Source: CAZTYW01 sp964617695
GTDB lineage: Bacteria > Chloroflexota > Dehalococcoidia > UBA2247 > RBG-13-53-26
Length of the DNA stretch: 43,552 bases
Direction of reading: 5' to 3'
Assembly: GCA_964617695.1 (NCBI GenBank)
Contig: CAZTYW010000010.1
Location: 1-43,552, forward strand
In this document: positions 17,001 to 25,838 of the stretch, one piece after another
How the letters are laid out: each line of letters starts with the position of its first letter
How positions within the stretch are numbered: the stretch's first letter is position 1
Position numbers and translations under genes: made by a program
The notes under the pieces: model-generated
The model's database searches: none
Seen by the model: the letters and a program-made list of their open reading frames with translations, nothing else
Told to the model about the DNA's origin: nothing

Positions 17001-17463
17001 CCGCTGCCACGGAGACTACCATCTGGGACAGGTCCTCTATACTGGCAAGGACTTTGTAATCTTCGACTTCGAGGGTGAACCGGCCAGACCCCTTACTGAA
17101 CGTCGCATCAAACGGTCACCGCTCAGAGATGTGGCCGGCATGATACGCTCCTTCCACTATGCAGCACACGCTGCTCTCCTCGGCCAGGCGCCAACCGTAA
17201 TCCGGTCGGAAGACCGCCCACTGCTGGAGCAGTGGGCGCGTCTCTGGTACCGGTGGGTCTCGGCCACCTTCCTGGAAGCCTACCTGGCAGAGGTAGAACA
17301 GGCATCACTGCTGCCTCCGGCTGCTGAGGATCTGAACATCCTTCTGGACTCCTACCTGCTGGAGAAGGCCTTATACGAACTTGGATATGAGTTGAACAAT
17401 AGACCTGCCTGGGTCACGGTACCTCTGCAGGGCATCCTGCAGTCCCTCGAGGCCAGACCGTGA
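14098..17463 (+). CDS. treS: Trehalose synthase-maltokinase fusion (TreS-Pep2/Mak)
   Basis: This 1121-residue bifunctional enzyme has two parts. Residues 1-550 are a GH13_16 trehalose synthase that interconverts trehalose and maltose: Asp215 (LRLDAVPYLYERE), Glu257 (LLAEANQWPED) and Asp323 (LRNHDE) are the catalytic three. From about residue 576 follows a maltokinase: N-terminal cap with RQRRWFGGKAR, nucleotide-fold segment, then HGDYHLGQ with catalytic Asp973 and DFEGEP with metal-binding Asp990. The fusion channels trehalose to maltose to maltose-1-phosphate, the GlgE substrate. GAGGAGGAG precedes the ATG. The stop overlaps the malQ start by 4 bp. No break or missing catalytic residue is seen. 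Confidence 0.95.
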   Translation: MGRRRSSTEFSAFREDPLWYKDAIIYEVHVRAFFDSDGDGIGDFRGLTARLDYLQDLGVTAIWLLPFYPSPLRDDGYDIADYTDVHPNYGTLQDFRALLRGANQRGINVITEMILNHTSDQHPWFQRARQAPTGTRWRDFYVWANNREKYKEARVIFKDFESSNWTWDPAARAYYWHRFYWHQPDLNYDKPHVRRAVTQMLDFWLKMGVSGLRLDAVPYLYEREGTNCENLPETHAFLKQLRQHVDQRFRNRMLLAEANQWPEDAAAYFGEGDECHMAYHFPLMPRLFMAIRMEDRFPIIDILDQTPSIPESCQWALFLRNHDELTLEMVADEERDYMYRVYARDARMRVNLGIRRRLAPLLNNDRKKIELMNGLLFSLPGTPVVYYGDEVGMGDNFYLGDRNGVRTPMQWSADRNAGFSSANAQRLYLPLIIDPEYHYETVNVDAQQNNPDSLLWWMKRIIALRKRLKALSRGSLEFLYPENRKVLALVRRYQDEIVLVVANLSRLAQHTHLNLAQFAGRVPVEVFGHTEFPRIGEDPYFVTLSPYAFYWFSLNPQREPEETAKPREAPVPTVTMTGKWENLLKKSGRPILEEVLLSYVRQRRWFGGKARRTQAAQVLDIVPMPNAAAEGHLVLVQVDYAEGEPETYLVPLTFAVADQADHIVETSPTSVIAYLDLTTKGKSAEGLLCDALSDVHFCHSLLNVVWRRRKSAGNKGELKAWPTRMFRSIRGPAQVSLEPIPLKGEQSNTSVVYGDRLILKLFRRLGQGTNPELEVGRFLTEKVSFPRIPPLAGAVEYRRDKESEPVTLAVLQGYVQNQGDAWGYTIDSLGHYFERVLAQPAAEEVPPLADHLLALAEKGLPPMAEETVGPYLAAARLLGQQTGQLHTALASRRDDPAFAPEPFSLTYQRSVYHAMRVLTIQNLQMLRGRLRSLPADARESAQHVLDMEHSIIERFQPLRQRKITAMRIRCHGDYHLGQVLYTGKDFVIFDFEGEPARPLTERRIKRSPLRDVAGMIRSFHYAAHAALLGQAPTVIRSEDRPLLEQWARLWYRWVSATFLEAYLAEVEQASLLPPAAEDLNILLDSYLLEKALYELGYELNNRPAWVTVPLQGILQSLEARP

Positions 17464-19583
17464 ACGCCTCCAGAACCGGCCCTCTCCACCAGCTAGCCCG
17501 CCTGTATGGGGTGCAGACGGCGTACTACGACATGACACATCACCGCCGCCAGGCCTCTGCTGAAGCGCTGTTGGCAGTACTGCGGTCCATGGGAGCCCCC
17601 GTGGCAAGCCTGGCCGATGTCCCGTCAGCACTGCGCCAACGGCGCCAGTCGCTCTGGCAGCAGGTCCTGGAGCCCGTGGCCCTGGCCTGGGATGGCTGGC
17701 TGACGCCACTGGAGCTTTGCCTGGCCTCCCAGAATGTGGATGTTCCCCTGACCGGCGACCTGGTGCTCGAAAACGGGGAAAAGCAGCGCATCGAATGGGG
17801 AAACGGCCTGCCGGTCACAGACGCGGCAGAAATAGAGGGGACTCAATACCTGGTCAAGCAAGTCCCTTTGCACCAGGTCCTCCCCTGGGGATACCACCGA
17901 CTCGTCCTGGAGACGCCATCGGGACCGGCGGAGACGCTCATCATAGCGGCTCCCCTCAGGGCCTATTCCCCTGGCGAAAGCCCACAGCTTGGTACCTGGG
18001 GGGCGTTCCTGCCGCTGTACTCCCTCCATACGCAGAGAAGCTGGGGAAGCGGCGACTTCTCCGACATGGAATCGCTCGTCAGTTGGGTCGCCGGGATGGG
18101 AGGTGGGGCGGTGGCCACCCTGCCGCTGCTGCCCACATTCCTCGATGAACCGTTCGAGCCCAGTCCTTATGCTCCGGTGAGCCGGCTGCTCTGGAACGAG
18201 TTCTACATCGACGTCACCCGAGCCCCGGAACTGGAGCGATGCCGCGCCGCCCAGGACATGCTGCAGTCCTCCTCGTTCCAGCAGGAACTGGACGCCGTGC
18301 GGACTCTTCCCCTCGTGGACTACCGGCGTCAGATGTGGCTGAAGCGGCGTGTACTGGAAGAGCTGGCCCGCTTCTGCTTCGCCGAGGACTCACAGGTATC
18401 GGCGACGCTGAGGCACTTTCTTACGACCCACCCCGCCGTGGAGGACTACGCCCGCTTCCGGGCCACCCGCGAGAGGCAACGTGCCTCGTGGCAGTCATGG
18501 CCAAGCCGACTCAAGGAAGGCGTTCCATCGCCCGGGGACTACGCCGAGGACGCCAGACAATACTATGCCTACGCCCAGTGGCTGGCCCAGCGGCAGGCCG
18601 AGGCCATGCTTGAGACTGGCCGCCAAAAGGGTGCGGCGCTATACCTCGACCTGCCCCTGGGAGTCCACCCCGGCGGCTTCGACGTATGGCGGGAGAAGGT
18701 CGTCTTTCCGCCAGATGTCACGGGTGGGGCACCACCCGACATCGTCTTCACCAATGGGCAGGACTGGGGCTTTCCGCCCACGCACCCTGAAATGATCCGG
18801 GAGCAGCGCTACCGCTATGTCATCGAGTGCCTGCGCCACCATCTCAGGCACACGGGCCTGCTGCGAATCGACCACGTGATGAGCCTTCACCGACTTTTCT
18901 GGATCCCAAAGGGCATGGAGCCCGGCCAGGGGGCTTACGTGCGTTACCCAGCCGAGGAAGTGTACGCAATCCTCGCCCTTGAGTCCCACCGGCACAACGC
19001 CGTCATTCTTGGCGAAGACCTGGGCACGGTGCCCCCGGAGGTGCGGCCAGCCATGATCCGTCATGGCTTCCATCGCATGTATGTGGTCCAGTACGAACTT
19101 GCCTCTGACAGCCCGAAAGGTCTGCGCAAGCTGCCGGCCGACGCAACGGCCAGCGTCAACACGCACGACATGCCCCCCTTTGCCGCCTTCTGGAAAGGCA
19201 CAGATATCCAGGACCGCCTGGAATTGGGTCTGGTGAACAGGATGGGCGCCTCTGCGGAGCGCAGGACCCGCCGGGTCGCCAGGAAGGTCCTGGTCAGCTC
19301 GCTGCAACGTGACGGCTGGCTCCCCACATCATCGCCCGACTCGCAGAGCGCTCTGAGGGCTACCCTGTTCTTTCTGGCCGCCAGCGACGTGCACGCCCTC
19401 CTCATCAACCTGGAAGACCTCTGGCAGGAGACCCGGCCCCAAAACATACCGAGTACCCCAACAGAATTCCCCAACTGGTGTCGAAAGGCCCGCCACCCGC
19501 TTGAGGTGTTCTCCACATTGCCGCAAGTGGTGGAGGTCCTGGGCCAGATAGACGCAATCCGGAACCGAAGGAGCTATTCATGA
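17460..19583 (+). CDS. malQ: 4-alpha-glucanotransferase (amylomaltase)
   Basis: This 707-residue GH77 enzyme transfers alpha-1,4-glucan segments between chains, releasing glucose. The catalytic residues are in place: nucleophile Asp471 (LRIDHVMSLHRLFWIP), acid/base Glu519 (LGEDLGTVP) and Asp570 (NTHDMPPF). It is longer than the 500-residue Thermus type because of an N-terminal beta-rich domain (about residues 60-170), as in the long E. coli-like MalQ. The start is a GTG that overlaps the treS-mak stop as GTGA, so translation is probably coupled. The stop overlaps the glgB start as ATGA. In this locus it would recycle short maltodextrins left by GlgP and debranching. Confidence 0.94.
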   Translation: MNASRTGPLHQLARLYGVQTAYYDMTHHRRQASAEALLAVLRSMGAPVASLADVPSALRQRRQSLWQQVLEPVALAWDGWLTPLELCLASQNVDVPLTGDLVLENGEKQRIEWGNGLPVTDAAEIEGTQYLVKQVPLHQVLPWGYHRLVLETPSGPAETLIIAAPLRAYSPGESPQLGTWGAFLPLYSLHTQRSWGSGDFSDMESLVSWVAGMGGGAVATLPLLPTFLDEPFEPSPYAPVSRLLWNEFYIDVTRAPELERCRAAQDMLQSSSFQQELDAVRTLPLVDYRRQMWLKRRVLEELARFCFAEDSQVSATLRHFLTTHPAVEDYARFRATRERQRASWQSWPSRLKEGVPSPGDYAEDARQYYAYAQWLAQRQAEAMLETGRQKGAALYLDLPLGVHPGGFDVWREKVVFPPDVTGGAPPDIVFTNGQDWGFPPTHPEMIREQRYRYVIECLRHHLRHTGLLRIDHVMSLHRLFWIPKGMEPGQGAYVRYPAEEVYAILALESHRHNAVILGEDLGTVPPEVRPAMIRHGFHRMYVVQYELASDSPKGLRKLPADATASVNTHDMPPFAAFWKGTDIQDRLELGLVNRMGASAERRTRRVARKVLVSSLQRDGWLPTSSPDSQSALRATLFFLAASDVHALLINLEDLWQETRPQNIPSTPTEFPNWCRKARHPLEVFSTLPQVVEVLGQIDAIRNRRSYS

Positions 19584-21553
19584 CTGGCCAACGAAAGACT
19601 GGGAAGAAGCCGACGGAGCCTACCAGGGAGTGGCGCACTCCTCCCACCCGGCACGACATAAGCCTGCTCACCAATGACGACCTGTACCTTTTCAACCAGG
19701 GGTCCCACTATTGCCTGTACAGCAAGCTGGGGGCCCACCTCCTGACGGCAGACGGAGTGGACGGGACTTATTTCGCCGTCTGGGCGCCCAATGCACAGCG
19801 GGTCTTTGTGGCAGGCGAGTTCAACGACTGGAACAACAACAGCAGCCACCCTCTTCAAGCCAGGGGGCAGTCAGGGATCTGGGAGGGCTTCATCCCTGGT
19901 GTGGGCAATGGCACGCTTTACAAGTACCACATTGTCTCCCGACATGGTGGCTATCGAGTAGACAAGGCCGATCCTTTCGCCAGCTACAGCGAAGTGCCAC
20001 CCAGAACGGCCTCTATTGTGTGGGACCTGGACTACGCCTGGGGTGATCAAGCCTGGATGCAGGAGCGACAGCGGCGCAACTCGCTGGATGCCCCGATCGC
20101 CACCTACGAGGTGCACCTGGGCTCCTGGATGCGCGTGCCTGAAGAAGACCACCGGCCACTGACCTATCGTGAACTTGCCCCAAAGCTGGCCGGTTACGTC
20201 GAGAGAATGGGCTTCACACACGTGGAGTTTCTCCCGGTAATGGAACACCCCTTCTACGGTTCGTGGGGCTATCAGACCACGGGGTATTTCGCACCCACCA
20301 GTCGCTACGGCTGCCCGCAGGACTTCATGTACCTCGTGGACCTGCTGCACCAGCACAGTATAGGCGTGATACTTGACTGGGTACCTTCCCACTTCCCGAC
20401 AGACGGGCACGCGCTGGGTTACTTCGACGGAACGCACCTGTACGAGCACGCCGACCCGCGCAAAGGCTTTCACCCGGACTGGAACAGCCTCATCTTCAAC
20501 TACGGACGTCATGAGGTCCGAAGCTTCCTGTTCAGCAGCGCCCTGGCCTGGCTGGACAGGTACCACATTGACGGTCTGCGCGTGGACGCCGTCGCCTCGA
20601 TGCTCTACCTGGACTACGCCCGCGGGGACCGCGAATGGATTCCCAACGAGTACGGGGGACGCGAGAACCTGGAAGCCATCAACTTCCTGCGACGTTTCAA
20701 TCAGGAGGTCTACAAGAACTATCCCGACGTGCAGACCGTTGCCGAAGAGTCCACCGCCTGGCCCATGGTGTCGCGGCCAACCTATGTGGGCGGACTTGGC
20801 TTTGGACTGAAGTGGGACATGGGTTGGATGCACGACACGCTGGAGTACATGACGAAAGAGCCGGTCCACAGGAAGTATCACCACAAGAACCTGACCTTCC
20901 GCATGCTCTACGCCTTCTTCGAGAACTTCGCCCTGCCGCTTTCACATGATGAGGTGGTACACGGCAAAGGCTCGCTGCTGGGCAAGATGCCTGGGGACGA
21001 CTGGCAGAAGTTCGCCAACCTGAGGGCCCTGTTCGGGTACATGTACGCCCAGCCCGGCAAGAAGCTGCTCTTCATGGGTGGGGAGTTCGGTCAATGGCGC
21101 GAATGGGCCCACGACGAGAGCCTTGAATGGCATCTGCTTGAGTATGCACCCCACCGGGGCCTCAAGCAGTGGGTGGAGGACCTGAATCGGCTCTACCGCA
21201 GCGAGCCGGCCCTCCATGAGCTCGACCGCGACCCGGCAGGCTTCGAGTGGGTCGACTGCAACGACGTTGAGAACAGCGTTATCAGCCTGGTCCGCAAAGG
21301 TCGCTCCACGGCGGACGTCATTCTGGTCGTCTGCAACTTCACACCGGTACCCCGCCTCAATTACCGGGTGGGCATTCCATTCGGAGGGTTCTGGCAAGAG
21401 ATGCTGAACAGCGACGCTAAAGAATACGGGGGAGGAGGTATGGGTAACCTCGGCGGAGTAGAAGCTTCTTCGATCCCTTTCCACGGCCGTCCATACTCGC
21501 TCAGCCTCACCGTACCACCGCTGGCAGCCCTTTTCTTCAAGGGTAAGGGATGA
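19580..21553 (+). CDS. glgB: 1,4-alpha-glucan branching enzyme
   Basis: This 657-residue GH13_9 enzyme introduces alpha-1,6 branches. The N-terminal carbohydrate-binding module 48 is visible (YFAVWAPNAQRVFVAGEFNDWN, split near residues 69-90), followed by the barrel with Asp336 (GLRVDAVASMLY), Glu389 (VAEESTAWP) and Asp457 (LSHDEVVHGKGSL). The spacings of 53 and 68 residues match the E. coli enzyme. It lacks the extra first N-terminal domain of the 730-residue E. coli form. The start overlaps malQ and the stop overlaps treZ, each as ATGA. It should work with GlgE to make branched glucan. Confidence 0.95.
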   Translation: MTGQRKTGKKPTEPTREWRTPPTRHDISLLTNDDLYLFNQGSHYCLYSKLGAHLLTADGVDGTYFAVWAPNAQRVFVAGEFNDWNNNSSHPLQARGQSGIWEGFIPGVGNGTLYKYHIVSRHGGYRVDKADPFASYSEVPPRTASIVWDLDYAWGDQAWMQERQRRNSLDAPIATYEVHLGSWMRVPEEDHRPLTYRELAPKLAGYVERMGFTHVEFLPVMEHPFYGSWGYQTTGYFAPTSRYGCPQDFMYLVDLLHQHSIGVILDWVPSHFPTDGHALGYFDGTHLYEHADPRKGFHPDWNSLIFNYGRHEVRSFLFSSALAWLDRYHIDGLRVDAVASMLYLDYARGDREWIPNEYGGRENLEAINFLRRFNQEVYKNYPDVQTVAEESTAWPMVSRPTYVGGLGFGLKWDMGWMHDTLEYMTKEPVHRKYHHKNLTFRMLYAFFENFALPLSHDEVVHGKGSLLGKMPGDDWQKFANLRALFGYMYAQPGKKLLFMGGEFGQWREWAHDESLEWHLLEYAPHRGLKQWVEDLNRLYRSEPALHELDRDPAGFEWVDCNDVENSVISLVRKGRSTADVILVVCNFTPVPRLNYRVGIPFGGFWQEMLNSDAKEYGGGGMGNLGGVEASSIPFHGRPYSLSLTVPPLAALFFKGKG

Positions 21554-23406
21554 CAAGAATGATTCCAGCCGTCACCCTGGGAGCCACATACTTGAATGAC
21601 GGGCACTGCTCTTTTTGTGTATGGGCACCCCTGGCACAGCAAGTAGAAGTCCACATCGTGGCACCGCGCCATGAACTTGCGCCCATGAAACGCCATGACC
21701 AGGGCTACCACCAGGCCATCATCCAGGGCGTGCAGCCCGGCAGCCGCTACTATTACAGGTTGGACGGCAGCAAGGAACGGCCTGACCCCGCCTCACGCTT
21801 CCAGCCTGAAGGTGTCCACGGCCCTTCCCAGGTGGTAAACCCTTCCTTTGCCTGGGATGACGACTGCTGGTTCGGCCTGCTTCTTCGAGACTATGTCCTC
21901 TACGAGCTCCATGTGGGCACCTTCACCCCTGAGGGCACCTTTGACGCCGTCATTCCCCGCCTGGACGCGCTTGCCTGGCTGGGCATCACCGCCGTGGAGC
22001 TCATGCCCGTCTCCCAGTTTCCGGGAAACCGCAACTGGGGCTATGACGGCGTCTTCCCCTTCGCAGTGCAGGACTCCTATGGAGGGCCAGAAGGCCTCAA
22101 GAGACTGGTGAACGCCTGCCACCGGAAGGGGCTGGCCGTTGTGCTGGACGTGGTCTACAACCATCTGGGTCCCGAGGGAAACTGCCTGGTCGACTACGGG
22201 CCCTATCTTACCGACCGGTACCGCACCCCGTGGGGCTCGGCCATCAACTTCGACGGACCCGACAGCGATCACGTCCGCCGCTACTTCATCGAGAATGCCC
22301 TCTACTGGATCACCGAGTTTCATGTCGACGCTCTGCGCCTCGACGCGCTCCACGGCATAGTGGATATGTCGCCCGACCCGTTCCTGAAGCAGTTGGCCAG
22401 TCGCGCGTCGGAGTGCGCCCAGCGCTCAGGACGACGGGCCTACCTGATTGCCGAGAGTGATCTCAACGACCCGCGCCTCGCCCGCTTGCCCGAGCTGGGC
22501 GGATACGGACTGGATGCCCTGTGGAACGACGATTTTCACCACTCCCTCCACGCGCTGCTGACGGGCGAGAACGCCGGGTACTATCAGGACTTCGGTTGTA
22601 TGCAGCACCTGGTCAAGGCCTTTCAGCAGGGCTTCGTCTACTCGGGTCAGTACTCAGCGTATCGCCGACGACGGCATGGCGTCTCCTCCAGGGATGTTCC
22701 GGCGGAACGCCTGGTCGTCTTCGCCCAGAATCACGACCAGGTGGGAAACCGTGTGCAGGGAGAGCGTCTCAGCCAGATTATCTCCTTTGAGGGACTCAAG
22801 CTGGCTGCCGCAGTCACCCTGCTATCGCCTTTCATCCCCCTCATCTTCATGGGCGAAGAGTATGGGGAGACGGCGCCGTTTGCCTATTTCGTCAGCCACT
22901 CAGACCCGCACCTCGTCGAGGCGGTGCGAAGCGGCCGCCTCCAGGAATTCGCCGGCTTCAGGTGGCAGGGCGACCCGCCGGATCCCCAGGATGAAGCGAC
23001 TTTTCACCGTGCCAGGCTGGACCACAGTCTGCAGAGCGAGGCACACCATCGAGCGCTGCTGTCGCTGTACAAGGAGTTGATTCGACTCCGTAAGGAGCTA
23101 CCACCGTTGGCCCACTTGAGCAAGGACACCCTGGAGGTGGTGGGCTATGAGGAGGAGAAGCTCCTGATTGTCCGCCGCTGGTGCGATGGCGCGGAGGTCG
23201 TAATGGCCTTCAACTTTGGCCACGCTGCTACATCGGCCGTCCTGCCCACACCCGCGGGACAATGGCGAAAACAGCTTGACTCGGCAGACCAGCAGTGGCA
23301 CGGCAGAGGAAGCTCTCTCCCCGAGACGCTCGGCTCGGCAGCCAAAGCAACCATAACGCTGGACCCCGGGGCATTCACCATCTACGTCCGTGAGCAGGAG
23401 ACATGA
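21550..23406 (+). CDS. treZ: Malto-oligosyltrehalose trehalohydrolase
   Basis: This 618-residue GH13_10 enzyme cuts trehalose from malto-oligosyltrehalose made by TreY. It has an N-terminal CBM48-like domain (CSFCVWAPLAQQVEVHI, residues 18-34), YELHVGTFTPEGTF (about 118-131), and the catalytic set Asp265 (LRLDALHGI), Glu302 (LIAESDLND) and Asp396 (FAQNHDQVGNR). FMGEEYGETAPF is a further TreZ landmark. The start overlaps the glgB stop by 4 bp; the stop TGA abuts the ATG of the GH57 gene. Its partner treY lies one gene downstream, so the two genes of the pathway are separated only by the GH57 enzyme. Confidence 0.94.
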   Translation: MTRMIPAVTLGATYLNDGHCSFCVWAPLAQQVEVHIVAPRHELAPMKRHDQGYHQAIIQGVQPGSRYYYRLDGSKERPDPASRFQPEGVHGPSQVVNPSFAWDDDCWFGLLLRDYVLYELHVGTFTPEGTFDAVIPRLDALAWLGITAVELMPVSQFPGNRNWGYDGVFPFAVQDSYGGPEGLKRLVNACHRKGLAVVLDVVYNHLGPEGNCLVDYGPYLTDRYRTPWGSAINFDGPDSDHVRRYFIENALYWITEFHVDALRLDALHGIVDMSPDPFLKQLASRASECAQRSGRRAYLIAESDLNDPRLARLPELGGYGLDALWNDDFHHSLHALLTGENAGYYQDFGCMQHLVKAFQQGFVYSGQYSAYRRRRHGVSSRDVPAERLVVFAQNHDQVGNRVQGERLSQIISFEGLKLAAAVTLLSPFIPLIFMGEEYGETAPFAYFVSHSDPHLVEAVRSGRLQEFAGFRWQGDPPDPQDEATFHRARLDHSLQSEAHHRALLSLYKELIRLRKELPPLAHLSKDTLEVVGYEEEKLLIVRRWCDGAEVVMAFNFGHAATSAVLPTPAGQWRKQLDSADQQWHGRGSSLPETLGSAAKATITLDPGAFTIYVREQET

Positions 23407-25836
23407 ATGGAGCACTACATTTGCGTTCACGGTCATTTCTACCAGCCGCCGCGCGAGAACGCCTGGCTGGAGTACACCGAAATGCAGGACTCGGCATACC
23501 CCTACCACGACTGGAACGAGCGGATAACGGCCGAGTGCTACGAGACGAATGCCGGTTCGCACATCCTTGATGGCGAGGGCTGGATCACACAGGTTGCCAA
23601 CAACTACACCAGGATCAGCTTCAACTTCGGGCCAACGCTGCTGGCCTGGATGGAACGCAACGCAAAGCAAGTTTACCAGGCCATTGTTGAGGCCGACCGA
23701 CAGAGTCAGAAGACGTTCTCAGGGCACGGGTCGGCCCTGGCACAGGCATACAACCACATGATCCTGCCTCTGGCCAACCGGCGGGACAAGTACACCCAGA
23801 TACTGTGGGGCATACGTGACTTCGAGCACCGCTTCGGACGCAGGCCGGAGGGCATGTGGCTGCCTGAGACGGCGGTCGACCTTGAGACCCTGGACATTAT
23901 GGCACAGCTGGGTTTGCGCTTTACCATCCTCGCACCCAGCCAGGCTGGCTCTGTGCGGGCCATCGGTGCCCGCACCTGGCGTGACGTCAAAGGCGGGCAG
24001 ATCGACCCGACCACGGCGTACGAAATACGCCTGCCCACTCGACGCAGGATGACCCTCTTCTTTTACCATGAGCCTGTCGCCCGTGCCGTAGCCTTCGAGG
24101 GCCTGCTCAGCAGCGGCGAGGACTTCTCCAGCCGCCTCATCAGTGCCTTCTCCACCGAGCGCAACCGGCCGCAGCTTGTCCACATAGCCACCGATGGTGA
24201 GACGTACGGCCACCATCATCGGTTCGGGGACATGGCACTGGCATATGCCATCCACCGCATCGAGACAGACAACCTGGCCAGACTCACCAACTACGGGGAG
24301 TACCTGGAGAAGAACCCGCCCACCCACGAGGTCCGGGTTGTCGAGAACACCTCGTGGAGCTGTGCCCACGGGGTGGAACGCTGGCGCAGCAACTGCGGCT
24401 GCAACGCCGGCAGGAACCCGGCCTGGAACCAGGAATGGCGAGCTCCGCTGCGGCAAGCGCTGGACTGGCTGCGCGACTGGGTGGCACCCAGGTACGAGCA
24501 GACAGGACGCCAGTTGCTGAAGGACCCCTGGGCTGCCCGAAACGACTACATTGATGTAATACTTGACCGCTCACAGGAGAACATAGGCCAATTCATTAGC
24601 CAGCATGCCACCCGCCAACTCAACCGGCCAGACAGGACCACCTTGCTGAAACTCCTGGAGCTGCAGCGCAGTGCCATGCTCATGTATACCAGTTGCGGTT
24701 GGTTCTTTGACGAGCTGTCCGGCATCGAAACGGTGCAGGTCATCCAGTATGCCGGGCGAGTGGTTCAGCTCGCGGAAGACCTGTTCGGCGAACCCATTGA
24801 GTCGGGCTTCCTCGAACATCTCGAGGCGGCGAAGGGCAACATCCCCGAGTTTGGCGACGGGCGCCGTATCTACGAGCGCTTGGTCAAACCCTCCATGCTC
24901 GACCTGACCAGGGTCACCGCCCACTTCGCCGTCAGTTCTATGTTTGAGGACTACGGTGAACAGGCGAGGATCTACTCTTACGACGTGGACGTTGAGGACT
25001 ACCAGAGCTTTGAATCCGGCAGAGTCAGACTTGCCACCGGGCGGGCCACGGTCACCTCCGAGGTCACTCAGGAGTCGTCCTTACTCACTTTCGGCGTACT
25101 CCATTTCGGTGACCACAACCTGAACGCCGGCGTCCGCGAATTCCGCGGCGTGGAGTCATACCAGGAAATGGTCCAGGAAGTAACCCAGGCCTTTTCCACC
25201 GCGGCAGACTTCCCCGAGGTGCTACGTCTTCTTGACAAGCACTTTGGGACCTCGACCTACTCCCTGAGGTACCTTTTCCGAGACGAGCAACACAAGGTGC
25301 TGAATCGCATCCTCGAGTCCAGTCTTGTCGACATTGAAGGTGCCTTCCGTCACGTCTACGAGGACAACTACCCGCTGATGCGCTTCACCACCGACCTTGG
25401 GAATCCGCCGCTGCAAGCTTTCCACGCCGCAGCCGAGTTCATCCTGAACACCGACCTGCGCAGGGCAGTAAGCAGTGACACCCTGGACGTGGAGCGGGTC
25501 AGGAACCTTCTGGCCGAGGCCAGCACCTGGAAGGTCGAACTTGATGCCGAGGGCCTCAGCTACCTGCTGCGGCTGACCCTGGAGAGGATGATGAACGAGT
25601 TCGTGTCCAACCCCGAGGACCTTCCGCTTCTGAAGAACCTGTTGTCCGCGGCAGAACTGGCAAAGTCCATGCCCCATCCGGTGGACATCAGGAGGCTGCA
25701 GAACGCCTACTACGACACGATGCGCACCGTCTATCCTGGCTTCCGGCAGAGGGCCGAGCAGGCAGACGAAATGGCCCAGGAGTGGAACTCGGACTTCCTG
25801 TCCCTGGGACACACGCTATCAGTCAGGGTGACCTAG
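23407..25836 (+). CDS. Glycoside hydrolase family 57 protein with DUF3536
   Basis: This 809-residue protein begins with the GH57 signature HGHFYQPPRENAW and has the nucleophile motif GMWLPETAVD (Glu154) and HIATDGETYGHHHRFGD (Asp263, probable acid/base). From about residue 330 a long helical DUF3536 region follows, starting near SCAHGVERWRSNCGC. Family members act on alpha-glucans (amylase, pullulanase or branching activity), but substrates of the DUF3536 type are not settled. There is no signal peptide, so it is cytoplasmic. It starts directly at the treZ stop and ends 2 nt before treY, so it is embedded in the operon. A role in debranching or trimming glucan to feed TreY is a reasonable inference. 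Confidence 0.88.
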   Translation: MEHYICVHGHFYQPPRENAWLEYTEMQDSAYPYHDWNERITAECYETNAGSHILDGEGWITQVANNYTRISFNFGPTLLAWMERNAKQVYQAIVEADRQSQKTFSGHGSALAQAYNHMILPLANRRDKYTQILWGIRDFEHRFGRRPEGMWLPETAVDLETLDIMAQLGLRFTILAPSQAGSVRAIGARTWRDVKGGQIDPTTAYEIRLPTRRRMTLFFYHEPVARAVAFEGLLSSGEDFSSRLISAFSTERNRPQLVHIATDGETYGHHHRFGDMALAYAIHRIETDNLARLTNYGEYLEKNPPTHEVRVVENTSWSCAHGVERWRSNCGCNAGRNPAWNQEWRAPLRQALDWLRDWVAPRYEQTGRQLLKDPWAARNDYIDVILDRSQENIGQFISQHATRQLNRPDRTTLLKLLELQRSAMLMYTSCGWFFDELSGIETVQVIQYAGRVVQLAEDLFGEPIESGFLEHLEAAKGNIPEFGDGRRIYERLVKPSMLDLTRVTAHFAVSSMFEDYGEQARIYSYDVDVEDYQSFESGRVRLATGRATVTSEVTQESSLLTFGVLHFGDHNLNAGVREFRGVESYQEMVQEVTQAFSTAADFPEVLRLLDKHFGTSTYSLRYLFRDEQHKVLNRILESSLVDIEGAFRHVYEDNYPLMRFTTDLGNPPLQAFHAAAEFILNTDLRRAVSSDTLDVERVRNLLAEASTWKVELDAEGLSYLLRLTLERMMNEFVSNPEDLPLLKNLLSAAELAKSMPHPVDIRRLQNAYYDTMRTVYPGFRQRAEQADEMAQEWNSDFLSLGHTLSVRVT

Positions 25837-25838
25837 AC

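Noticed and set aside
19871..20884. 337-codon minus-strand open frame opposite glgB
   Set aside because: It is antisense to the branching enzyme barrel; long antisense frames are expected at this GC content.
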